This document shows, piece by piece, positions 7,655-13,083 of a stretch of 13,083 bases of DNA. This stretch comes from Acidimicrobiia bacterium. GTDB lineage: Bacteria; Actinomycetota; Acidimicrobiia; Spongiisociales; ZC4RG35. Every line of letters begins with the position of its first letter. Positions within the stretch are counted from its first letter, which is position 1. The position numbers and the translations under genes are program-made. The stretch covers positions 1-13,083 of the forward strand of contig WHTL01000081.1 in NCBI GenBank assembly GCA_009377735.1, in the 5' to 3' direction. The notes under the pieces were generated by a model that saw only the letters and a program-made list of their open reading frames with translations, had not been told where the DNA came from and ran no database searches.

Positions 7655-8122
7655 TTACAGGTAGCGGGACACCGACATCGACAGAACCGCCACGAACACC
7701 AGGACGGCAACGGTTGGGCCGAGACGGGTGACCCCTGGTGAAGCACTCTCGTTCCCCTCGGCCCCAGGGGTAAAGCCCCATCCAAATCGACGACCCAGCG
7801 GTGTAAACATCAGTATGCCGAGCAGCCAGGCGATGGTGGCGGCCAAACCGCCAATCCCGAACCCGATCATCGACGCCGACACCGAGCTCGCCGCGCCGAA
7901 GTCCCGCGTGAAGAGGAGTACGCCGCTGATTACCGTCAGCGTGGCGGCACCCCCGAGGGCTGGACCCATCTTGGGCATTAGACGGCCCATGATCCTGCCC
8001 TCCGCAGGTTCACCCGAGCGAACACTGGGAACAAAGAACCGCACCAGCGCCAGGTAGGCACCGGCCCAGAACACACCACCGATGACATGAATCAAGCGCA
8101 ATACGAGCACATACCAGTCCAT
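7655..8122 (-). CDS. Small four-span membrane protein, MarR-linked
   Basis: This 155-residue integral membrane protein has spans at about 4-30, 57-72, 83-107 and 135-152. Its N-terminus, RLIHVIGGVFWAGAYL, carries a His in the first span and resembles conserved bacterial membrane proteins of the DUF2269/CopD-like sort, but I cannot assign a family firmly. ATG 8122 follows the purine-rich AAGGAAGG (8126-8133). A near-perfect promoter with a palindrome in its spacer lies upstream, divergent from a marR gene, so expression is probably repressed by that regulator. The function is unknown; a stress, redox or efflux-related role would fit MarR control but is only a guess. Confidence 0.8.
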   Translation of the reverse strand: MDWYVLVLRLIHVIGGVFWAGAYLALVRFFVPSVRSGEPAEGRIMGRLMPKMGPALGGAATLTVISGVLLFTRDFGAASSVSASMIGFGIGGLAATIAWLLGILMFTPLGRRFGWGFTPGAEGNESASPGVTRLGPTVAVLVFVAVLSMSVSRYL

Positions 8123-8149
8123 AGACCTTCCTTCGCAGAATTTGATCTA

Positions 8150-8178
8150 TGTTTAATGACCTAATTATTAGGTGTCAA
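8150..8178 (-). promoter_or_regulatory. Promoter of the membrane protein gene (consensus -35)
   Basis: On the reverse strand TTGACA (8173-8178) is a perfect -35 box. TAAACA (8150-8155) follows after 17 bases as a weak -10. The palindrome 8159-8173 lies across the spacer and touches the -35, a classical place for a repressor to block RNA polymerase. Confidence 0.55.
8159..8173. promoter_or_regulatory. Probable MarR operator, 15-bp perfect palindrome
   Basis: ACCTAAT-T-ATTAGGT is a perfect inverted repeat with one central base, in an AT-rich island of an otherwise GC-rich window. It sits between a marR gene and its divergent neighbour, inside the neighbour's promoter spacer and just upstream of the -35 region expected for marR. 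MarR dimers typically bind such short AT-rich palindromes. The protein-site link is inferred from position. Confidence 0.65.
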
Positions 8179-8203
8179 ATGATTAGCCGTCGACGGAGCC
8201 AGG

Positions 8204-8209
8204 TATAAT
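8204..8209 (+). promoter_or_regulatory. Consensus -10 box of marR, probably leaderless
   Basis: TATAAT lies only three bases before ATG 8213 and six bases before the in-frame GTG 8216. With normal spacing transcription would begin at the G of that GTG, which predicts a leaderless mRNA with GTG as the start. There is no Shine-Dalgarno. The -35 region (around 8181-8186) is poor. Confidence 0.5.
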
Positions 8210-8212
8210 CAG

Positions 8213-8680
8213 ATGGTGCTTCCCCCTATAGGTCGTCATCTGCATTACATATCTCGAGTCGCCCAAAAGTCCTTCAATGCGGCACTGGGAGAGGCTGGGG
8301 GAAGTCTGCCCATGTGGCTCATCCTTCTCTCGATCAAACACAAGGGGGCAGACACCCAACAGGAATTGGCCAGAGCGGTAGGTATCGAGGGTGCGACCCT
8401 CACCCACCATCTAGATTCGCTCGAAGCCGAGGGACTGGTCACCCGTACTCGTCATACCGCAGATCGACGCGCCATCAGGGTGGCGTTGACACCTGCGGGC
8501 GAGGAGAGATTCGACGCTCTCCATGATGCCGCCAGTGCGTTCGACAAGAGGCTGAGGGTCGGGATCAGCGAAGATGACATCAACCTCACCCGAGACGTCC
8601 TCACACGAATCGGCCAGAACGTGGCTCCGGGAGACTTCGATGAGTTGGTGGTGCCGACCGACGAGGTCCTCGGAAGCTAG
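8213..8680 (+). CDS. MarR-family transcriptional regulator
   Basis: This 155-residue protein is typical in length for MarR dimers. The winged helix covers about 46-95: GADTQQELARAVGIEG, recognition helix ATLTHHLDSLEAEGLVTR, then the wing RTRHTADRRAIRVALTPAG with the conserved Asp-Arg-Arg. N- and C-terminal helices (5-40 and 98-140) would form the dimer interface. There are no cysteines, so it does not sense oxidants through thiols. The start is ATG 8213 or, if the transcript is leaderless, GTG 8216, which changes only the first residues. It probably represses the divergent membrane protein gene, and perhaps itself, through the palindrome 8159-8173. The signal molecule is unknown. Confidence 0.9.
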   Translation: MVLPPIGRHLHYISRVAQKSFNAALGEAGGSLPMWLILLSIKHKGADTQQELARAVGIEGATLTHHLDSLEAEGLVTRTRHTADRRAIRVALTPAGEERFDALHDAASAFDKRLRVGISEDDINLTRDVLTRIGQNVAPGDFDELVVPTDEVLGS

Positions 8681-8698
8681 GCCTGGAGCCACCCCGCC

Positions 8699-8756
8699 CG
8701 AACCCAGGGTTCCCACAGCCGCTCAGCGACGCTCCCAGCCCAAAGCTCAGGTCGCC
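8699..8756 (+). repeat. 58-bp palindromic repeat, copy 1
   Basis: It begins CGAACCCAGGGTT and contains the shared core CCGCTCAGCGACGCTCCCAG. It includes the 13-base palindrome GAACCC-A-GGGTTC (8700-8712). It matches copy 2 at about 51 of 58 positions, lies in the same orientation, and begins 72 bp before it. It starts 18 bp after the marR stop. Confidence 0.8.
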
Positions 8757-8770
8757 AACCCCACCACCCC

Positions 8771-8828
8771 CGAACCCAGGGTTGACACAACCGCTCAGCG
8801 ACGCTCCCAGCCCGAAGTTCGGGCCGCC
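8771..8828 (+). repeat. 58-bp palindromic repeat, copy 2
   Basis: This is the tandem partner of copy 1. It has AACCC-A-GGGTT (8773-8783), overlapping central palindromes CGCT-C-AGCG and AGCG-A-CGCT, and a perfect terminal palindrome CCCGAA-G-TTCGGG (8811-8823). It ends one base before the stop of the membrane protein gene on the other strand. Copies 1 and 2 together occupy nearly all of the 149-bp gap between the two convergent genes, so they may act as a bidirectional terminator. Confidence 0.8.
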
Positions 8829-8829
8829 G

Positions 8830-9621
8830 TCAACGAGGTCGACCCCAGAGGACGGCGGCACCAACGACTACGGCGCTGGCGAGGAAGACCAGGTACACCC
8901 AGCCCGACAGCGTGGTCCAAGCAAAGTCGCCCGGGAACCTCACCAGGGCGACCGTTTCGAGGATCGCCAGGGTGAGATAGGAGTAGGCAGCCGGACGAAC
9001 CCGCTCCTTGTCGTCCTCCCAGAGGGCGTGGGCAGCTATCACCCCGAGGCTGATCACCCACGCTCCGATGGCTCGACCGGTGAGGGCAGTAAGCGACCAT
9101 GGCCACCAGGCGGCAGCGCTCTCCGGAGCCACCAATAGGACCAGTCCACCGAGAAGAAAAACGACTGCCTGGACCATGACGAGAGCCCGAACCCAGGTTG
9201 GGAGGTGGTCCCATCGAGATGGATCGGGTTGGCGGGACCGGGCATGACCAATGAGCAACACCACCAACAGGATCGGGACGAGTGTGTAGATGGCAATCCA
9301 TACCCACGTCACGAGACGGGTAGCGAACTCGAACTCGGGGCCGAGATGGAAGCGATCCAGGTGGAGTAGCGTCACACCGAGTGTGAGAACGGTGAACACC
9401 AAGACCGTCGGAATGGCTATCCGCGCACCCGCCCAGGTTCGTGTCCGTGCCGCCGACCACTCCAGGACGACACTTGACCAGTAGCAGGCGCCTAGAAACG
9501 CAGCTGTCAGAGGTGGGTCGATCGTCCAGGCAAAGAAGCGCTCCGTCTGCTCGGGAAACACAAAAAGCTGGATCCCGGCCAGGGCGACGAGAAACCCGGC
9601 CATCCACAGGAACGCCCGCAC
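8830..9621 (-). CDS. Multi-span membrane protein of unknown function
   Basis: From GTG 9621 the protein has 263 residues, mostly hydrophobic, with about eight membrane spans. The first is AFLWMAGFLVALAGIQLFVF and the last WVYLVFLASAVVVGAAVLWG. A conserved-looking FPEQTERFFAWTI-DPPLTAAF segment joins spans one and two. The start is uncertain. GTG 9621 gives a natural N-terminus but has no Shine-Dalgarno. TTG 9654 has GGAG ten bases upstream and overlaps the flavoprotein stop (9638) by 17 bp. ATG 9603 is also possible. Close spacing suggests co-transcription with the flavoprotein gene. I do not recognise a transporter or enzyme family. A longer alternative frame on the same strand (8795-9607) lacks membrane pattern and is rejected. 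Confidence 0.75.
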   Translation of the reverse strand: MRAFLWMAGFLVALAGIQLFVFPEQTERFFAWTIDPPLTAAFLGACYWSSVVLEWSAARTRTWAGARIAIPTVLVFTVLTLGVTLLHLDRFHLGPEFEFATRLVTWVWIAIYTLVPILLVVLLIGHARSRQPDPSRWDHLPTWVRALVMVQAVVFLLGGLVLLVAPESAAAWWPWSLTALTGRAIGAWVISLGVIAAHALWEDDKERVRPAAYSYLTLAILETVALVRFPGDFAWTTLSGWVYLVFLASAVVVGAAVLWGRPR

Positions 9622-9637
9622 TCGCGATGTCGTCTGC

Positions 9638-11335
9638 TCAGCCGACGTCTTCAATACGAGCAAGCTCCAGCAGATAGCTGTGGATATGTTGGATGGCAAT
9701 GGCACCGGCACCTACCGCCGACGCCACCCTCTTCACCGATCCCTGGCGGACGTCGCCAACAGCGAAAACCCCCGGAAGAGTGGTCTCGAATGTGTAGGGG
9801 CGCCGATCCAGCGGAAAGTCGGCACGGGCGATATCGCGGCCGATGGTGATGAATCCCCAGTCGTCGCGGGCAACGGTGTCGGCAAGCCAATCCGTGTGCG
9901 GGGCCGACCCAATGAGGACGAAAAGAGCGTCGGCGTCGACCTTCTCCTCGGTTCCGGTCATCCTGTCCCTCAGAACGAGATGGTCGAGATGGCCCATTCC
10001 CCCTCCACCCACCACTTCTGTCGAGTAGCGGACACTCACATTCGGTGCCCTCTCGATCTCCCTGACGAGGTAGTCGGACATGGTGGAGGAGAGGTTGTCC
10101 CGGCGCACCAGGAGAGTGACACTACGGGCGTAGTTAGCGAGGTGTATTGCCGCCTGCGCCGCCGAGTTGCCACCGCCGACCACGAACACGTCCCTGCCGC
10201 TAGTAGCCGGCGCTTCCGACACGGCGGCACCGTAAAACACGCCGATTCCGATCAGCTCATCGAGCTCCGGTATGTCGAGTCTTCGATACTCGACACCACT
10301 CGCAATGATCACAGCAGAGGTGCGGATCTCGGTCCCATCGGAGAGCTCGACGATCTTCGAGTTGCCTTCCAGTCGAAGTCCCGTCGCCCAACGCATGAAA
10401 TGAAACCGCGCCCCGAAACTCCACGCCTGATGAAAGGAGCTGAATGCCAGCCGGTTGCCGGTCACTCCCTGGACAAAGCCCGGGTAGTTGCGGATCAACG
10501 ATGTCGTTCCCGCCTGACCACCGACAGCCAATCGCTCCACCACGACGGTGTTAAGCCCCTCGGAGGCAGCGTAAACGGCCGCGGCGAGCCCAGAGGGTCC
10601 GGCCCCGATAATGGTGACATCGAACAGCTCGTCGGGAAGTGGTGACATCAAGCCGAACGCATCGGCGATCTCGAGGTCGGTTGGGTTGGCGAGGATGGTG
10701 GGCTCGGAGGTGAAAGCGAGAACTACCACGGGAAGCTCGGGTGGATCCGTTGGAAAGAGGTCGTCGAGCAGCCGACTCCCAGCTTCGGAGGCGACGTCGT
10801 AGAACCCAACGGGAATGTGGTTTCGTCCGAATGTGTCCCGAAGTTCGTGGGTACGCGCCGAGCCGTCATCGCCAATGATACGAACGGCCTCGAATCCACC
10901 GCCCCGGCCCATCCCCCAGTCCTCTAGCGCACTTGTGATCGTTTGGTGGAACTCCTCATCCCGATCCCGTTCCGGTCGCACCAAATGAAAATCGATGTCG
11001 CCACTCCCGATGGCATCGAACACGACCTGCGCTCGGTGGAACTCGCCCCATATGACAACGAGGGCGCGTTTGGCAGTGGGGTGAAGACGACGAACCTCAG
11101 ATAGGAACGTCGGATTGTGCTCGTCGGCGGACGTGTAACCGGCCAACACCATGGCAACGGGGGTTCCCGCACCGGCCAGCTCGGAGAGCGCCTCGTATGC
11201 CTCATCTGTGTCAGAGAAAGTGCGAACGTCGTAGTCCTGTCCATACCGTTTCTGGATTTCCGAATCGACGACGGCGCGAGTTCGATCCTCCCGAGCAACG
11301 GTCAGGATCACCGGTTTCTCGACAGCCACATCCAC
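9638..11335 (-). CDS. Fused pseudo-receiver / thioredoxin reductase-like FAD oxidoreductase without cysteines
   Basis: The 565-residue protein has three parts. Residues 8-125 resemble a response-regulator receiver, but the phosphorylated Asp is Ala65 (VLAG) and the conserved Lys is Arg120, while Glu16-Asp17 remain. Residues 147-225 look like a thioredoxin/glutaredoxin-like domain without Cys. Residues 236-565 are a class II pyridine nucleotide-disulfide reductase: FAD motif IIGAGPSGLAAA (242-253), GGQAG (272-276), NAD(P) motif VVGGGNSAAQAA (385-396) and FAVGDVRQG (524-532). The CxxC centre of thioredoxin reductase is replaced by FYGAAVSEA (367-375), and the whole protein contains no cysteine. 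Related proteins are usually named fused response regulator/thioredoxin-disulfide reductase. GTG 11335 is chosen because AGAAGGAG (11343-11350) lies seven bases upstream; the frame stays open to 11491, but that extension runs through a DNA repeat. The reaction is unknown; an electron-transfer or NAD(P)H-sensing role is an inference. Confidence 0.85.
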   Translation of the reverse strand: MDVAVEKPVILTVAREDRTRAVVDSEIQKRYGQDYDVRTFSDTDEAYEALSELAGAGTPVAMVLAGYTSADEHNPTFLSEVRRLHPTAKRALVVIWGEFHRAQVVFDAIGSGDIDFHLVRPERDRDEEFHQTITSALEDWGMGRGGGFEAVRIIGDDGSARTHELRDTFGRNHIPVGFYDVASEAGSRLLDDLFPTDPPELPVVVLAFTSEPTILANPTDLEIADAFGLMSPLPDELFDVTIIGAGPSGLAAAVYAASEGLNTVVVERLAVGGQAGTTSLIRNYPGFVQGVTGNRLAFSSFHQAWSFGARFHFMRWATGLRLEGNSKIVELSDGTEIRTSAVIIASGVEYRRLDIPELDELIGIGVFYGAAVSEAPATSGRDVFVVGGGNSAAQAAIHLANYARSVTLLVRRDNLSSTMSDYLVREIERAPNVSVRYSTEVVGGGGMGHLDHLVLRDRMTGTEEKVDADALFVLIGSAPHTDWLADTVARDDWGFITIGRDIARADFPLDRRPYTFETTLPGVFAVGDVRQGSVKRVASAVGAGAIAIQHIHSYLLELARIEDVG

Positions 11336-11371
11336 CAGCAGGCTCCTTCTCTCAACTCCCCTGGTTACTGG

Positions 11372-11377
11372 ATAATA
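11372..11377 (-). promoter_or_regulatory. Candidate -10 box of the flavoprotein gene
   Basis: TATTAT on the reverse strand lies 36 bp before GTG 11335 and upstream of the AGAAGGAG ribosome binding site, so transcription would start near 11365. No clear -35 is seen. It supports the start at 11335 over the longer open frame. Confidence 0.4.
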
Positions 11378-11406
11378 CATGGCGCGGATGGCCAGCGTGC
11401 TTGATG

Positions 11407-11464
11407 CGAACCCAGCGTTCGCAAACCCGCTCAGCGACGCCGCCAGCCCAAAGTTCAGGGCCAG
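11407..11464 (+). repeat. 58-bp palindromic repeat, copy 3 (distant)
   Basis: This is a diverged copy (roughly 80% identical) in the same orientation, 2.6 kb from copies 1 and 2. The core CCGCTCAGCGACGC is unchanged. The first palindrome is altered but still folds: GCGAAC (11406-11411) pairs with GTTCGC (11417-11422) around CCAGC. It lies between the stop of the 67-residue gene and the start of the flavoprotein gene. Confidence 0.75.
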
Positions 11465-11500
11465 CAACTTGAGCGCCGGGATACCGGCCAATCGGCCAGC

Positions 11501-11704
11501 TTAGGCCTTGCGGAAGCCGCGATTGCGGGCTTCGGGGAGAGTGTCGGGACCGAAGGTCTGGATCCCGTTTGTGCGAAGGAGCTCACCGTCCTCGAGGAGC
11601 CGTTCTAGCACCTCCGAGTCAGCGGGATCATCGCTGTCGTAGACCTTCATCTCGTCACGGATACCGATGAAGCGGTGCTCCTCGAACCGACGAAAACGAG
11701 CCAT
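11501..11704 (-). CDS. Small charged hypothetical protein (67 residues)
   Basis: The protein is hydrophilic: a basic start (MARFRRFEEHRF), a central acidic stretch (YDSDDPADSEVLERLLEDGE) and a basic end (RNRGFRKA). It has no Cys, signal or membrane span. ATG 11704 lies two bases after the stop of the zinc-ribbon gene, so the two are almost certainly translated in a coupled way. A weak GC-rich inverted repeat (around 11486-11510) and repeat copy 3 follow its stop. I do not recognise a family; the packed position is the main evidence that it is real. Confidence 0.6.
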   Translation of the reverse strand: MARFRRFEEHRFIGIRDEMKVYDSDDPADSEVLERLLEDGELLRTNGIQTFGPDTLPEARNRGFRKA

Positions 11705-11706
11705 CC

Positions 11707-12093
11707 CTACTCGTCTTCGTCGAAGCCGGTTTCGACCTCTGCCCCACAGTTGGGACAGGTCGCCACCGAGATGTCACCGATGATGAAGGAGAAACCGCAC
11801 TCGTCACACGCGATCCGTGGTGCTGGGACCTCCGGTTCGGGTGGCGGGGGCGGGGCGCCAACTCCGGGTTGACCGGGCATCCCACCGGGTGGCTGGGGCG
11901 GTTGACCACCGGGACCCGGCGCTGGGCCAGGGCCAGCGGGTGGAGGGCCGGCTGGAGCGGGGCCGTTCCCAGGTGGCGGAGGCGAACCTGCCGCACCCCT
12001 GACGAGGTTGACCGATCCACAGTTGGGGCAGGCATACCGCCCCTCACCGGGAACGTCGAATTGGGTGCGACACGCCCCACAGCGGATCATCAT
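11707..12093 (-). CDS. Double zinc-ribbon protein with Pro/Gly-rich linker
   Basis: The protein has 128 residues. An N-terminal zinc ribbon has Cys5/Cys8 (CGAC) and Cys22/Cys25 (CPNC). A C-terminal one has Cys96/Cys99 (CDEC) and Cys113/Cys116 (CPNC). They are joined by a Pro/Gly/Ala linker (about 36-91) and followed by an acidic tail. Each set of four Cys should bind one zinc. There is no signal peptide or membrane span. ATG 12093 overlaps the TGA of the upstream gene as ATGA; ATG 12090 is an alternative that removes one Met. Such proteins may act as adaptors or bind nucleic acid or protein, but nothing here identifies the target. Confidence 0.75.
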   Translation of the reverse strand: MMIRCGACRTQFDVPGEGRYACPNCGSVNLVRGAAGSPPPPGNGPAPAGPPPAGPGPAPGPGGQPPQPPGGMPGQPGVGAPPPPPEPEVPAPRIACDECGFSFIIGDISVATCPNCGAEVETGFDEDE

Positions 12094-12542
12094 GATGTCT
12101 CGTCACCTCTCTCGGGTTCTCTTGGTGCGACCGGCTCGCCGATGGCGCCGATCGATGCCAGATAGCCTGCCTCTCCGGCAAGGACTGCTCTCACATCTTG
12201 GGGAGAGTAGGACATTCCCTGATCGGAGGCGATTTTGGCCACGATGTAATCGACGGCATCATCATCGCCACCGGCCACAACCTCGACGGGGTTGGAGCGA
12301 TCCTCCTGGGCAAGCCCCTGGAGGTAGTAGATCTCCCAATCGAGAATCGTCTTGACACCATTTCGCTCCAGACGTTGACGCTCCCCATCATCCAACGTCT
12401 CCCAAATGTGATCCATGGCGTCCGGGACCGAGTAGGAGATCTCGTTGCTTTCCCGCATCTTTCCTTCCTGCCACAACATGGCCACGGCAACGACCACGAA
12501 GACACCCCCGAGGAATACCGAGATGAAGATGAGGACCGGCAT
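12090..12542 (-). CDS. Single-span membrane-anchored hypothetical protein
   Basis: From ATG 12542 the protein has 150 residues. Residues 2-24 form one membrane helix (VLIFISVFLGGVFVVVAVAML), followed by a hydrophilic, probably cytoplasmic domain with GVKTILDWEIYYLQGLAQ and a Gly-Asp-Asp-Asp segment, and an acidic tail. ATG 12542 is preferred because AGG (12550-12552) lies seven bases upstream; ATG 12548 is only one base from it. The stop overlaps the zinc-ribbon start. It lies about 50 bp after an acyl-CoA dehydrogenase in the same direction. I do not recognise the family. Confidence 0.72.
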   Translation of the reverse strand: MPVLIFISVFLGGVFVVVAVAMLWQEGKMRESNEISYSVPDAMDHIWETLDDGERQRLERNGVKTILDWEIYYLQGLAQEDRSNPVEVVAGGDDDAVDYIVAKIASDQGMSYSPQDVRAVLAGEAGYLASIGAIGEPVAPREPERGDETS

Positions 12543-12594
12543 GTTCATACCTGCCCATTGTCGTTCATCTCAACGCCTTGCGAGGTGCCCGTAG

Positions 12595-13083
12595 CTAGAA
12601 CGCCTCCACGGGGAGTTCCATGAGGGCGCCGTCCTCGGCTTCGGCGGCGGCGCGGCGGGCGGCGGTCTTGGGGGCTACGTCCCGAACGAGGTAGCGGGCG
12701 GTCTCCACCTTGCCCCGGTAGAAGGGGTCGGTCTCCACCAGTGGCAGAGCTACCTCCGCCTGACGAAGGAGCTGCCAGGCAATGACCACTTCGGCCAACG
12801 TCTCGAGGAGAGGGTTGGCGTGGAGACCGACCTTGTAGATCTGCTCAGGGTCGTCGTTCATGGAAGAGAGGAGATGGTTGACCATCACCCCGACATGTCC
12901 CTGGGTGTTCTCGAGCATCCCACCCAACATCACCCGTTCCTCTGCGAGGAGATCATCATCGCCACCCGACTTGACGAACTCGAGGATCTCGTTGGATACG
13001 GCACCCAGGGTGGCGCCCTGGTCGCGGGCGATCTTGCGGAAGAAGAGGTCCAGTGCCTGTATTCCGGTGGTGCCCTCGTACAC
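12595..13083 (-). CDS. Acyl-CoA dehydrogenase, C-terminal 162 residues (cut by right edge)
   Basis: The frame is open at the right edge and ends at TAG 12595-12597. Its first residues, YEGTTGIQALDLFFRKIARDQG, contain the YEGTxxIQ motif near the FAD and active site of acyl-CoA dehydrogenases. The following helices, then LPLVETDPFYRGKVETARYLVRDVAPKT, fit the extra C-terminal domain of the longer FadE-type enzymes (PF12806-like). The enzyme removes two hydrogens from an acyl-CoA with FAD and passes electrons to ETF. Chain-length preference cannot be told. It is the first visible gene of a same-strand cluster with three small genes downstream. Confidence 0.88.
   Translation of the reverse strand: MYEGTTGIQALDLFFRKIARDQGATLGAVSNEILEFVKSGGDDDLLAEERVMLGGMLENTQGHVGVMVNHLLSSMNDDPEQIYKVGLHANPLLETLAEVVIAWQLLRQAEVALPLVETDPFYRGKVETARYLVRDVAPKTAARRAAAEAEDGALMELPVEAF

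Noticed and set aside
7646..7667. Inverted repeat CCGCT/AGCGG between the convergent ABC ATPase and membrane protein genes
   Set aside because: It has only five base pairs, a 12-base loop and no T-tract; too weak to call a terminator.
8694..8832. Tandem repeats considered as a CRISPR array
   Set aside because: There are only two units with a 14-bp gap, the repeats are 88% identical and longer than normal CRISPR repeats, and there are no cas genes.
8795..9607. 270-codon open frame on the - strand overlapping the multi-span membrane protein
   Set aside because: It is rich in Arg, Ser, Pro, Gly and Cys without membrane pattern, runs into repeat copy 2, and competes with a frame that has about eight clear membrane spans.
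9680..10645. 321-codon open frame on the + strand inside the flavoprotein gene
   Set aside because: It is antisense to intact FAD and NAD(P) motifs and has no features of its own.

Overview
The window is GC-rich, densely packed bacterial DNA, most likely from an uncultured actinobacterium (Acidimicrobiia-like is my best guess, not proven). The reasons are: a SucB-type E2 with tandem lipoyl domains, lipoproteins with long Thr/Glu/Ala-rich linkers, frequent GTG starts, two genes that look leaderless, and a fused receiver/thioredoxin-reductase-like protein. I see no rRNA, tRNA, CRISPR, transposase or phage gene.

Layout. 1-472 (-): start of an unrecognised exported protein that runs off the left edge. 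608-4897 (-): an operon read right to left, made of dihydrolipoamide dehydrogenase, the E2 subunit of a 2-oxo acid dehydrogenase, and a lipoprotein whose GTG overlaps the E2 stop. 4898-5153: a divergent intergenic region holding a possible 30-residue single-span membrane peptide and a promoter. 5154-7644 (+): a complete polar amino acid ABC importer (binding lipoprotein, permease, ATPase). 7655-8122 (-) and 8213-8680 (+): a small four-span membrane protein and a divergent MarR regulator, with a perfect 15-bp palindrome inside the promoter of the membrane protein gene. 8681-8829: the convergent gap, filled by two copies of a 58-bp palindromic repeat. 8830-11335 (-): a multi-span membrane protein and a cysteine-free receiver/TrxR-like flavoprotein. 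11336-11500: a third copy of the repeat and a candidate promoter. 11501-13083 (-): a tightly packed set of three small uncharacterised genes (67-residue protein, double zinc-ribbon protein, single-span membrane protein) behind the C-terminal part of an acyl-CoA dehydrogenase cut by the right edge.

How the genes work together. Lpd and E2 are two of the three subunits of one complex (the E1 gene is not in the window). The three ABC genes form one uptake system. The MarR protein probably controls the divergent membrane protein and perhaps itself. The small genes next to the acyl-CoA dehydrogenase are probably co-transcribed, but their role is unknown. The most unusual items are the flavoprotein, which lacks both the redox cysteines and the receiver aspartate expected of its parent families, and the dispersed 58-bp repeat.
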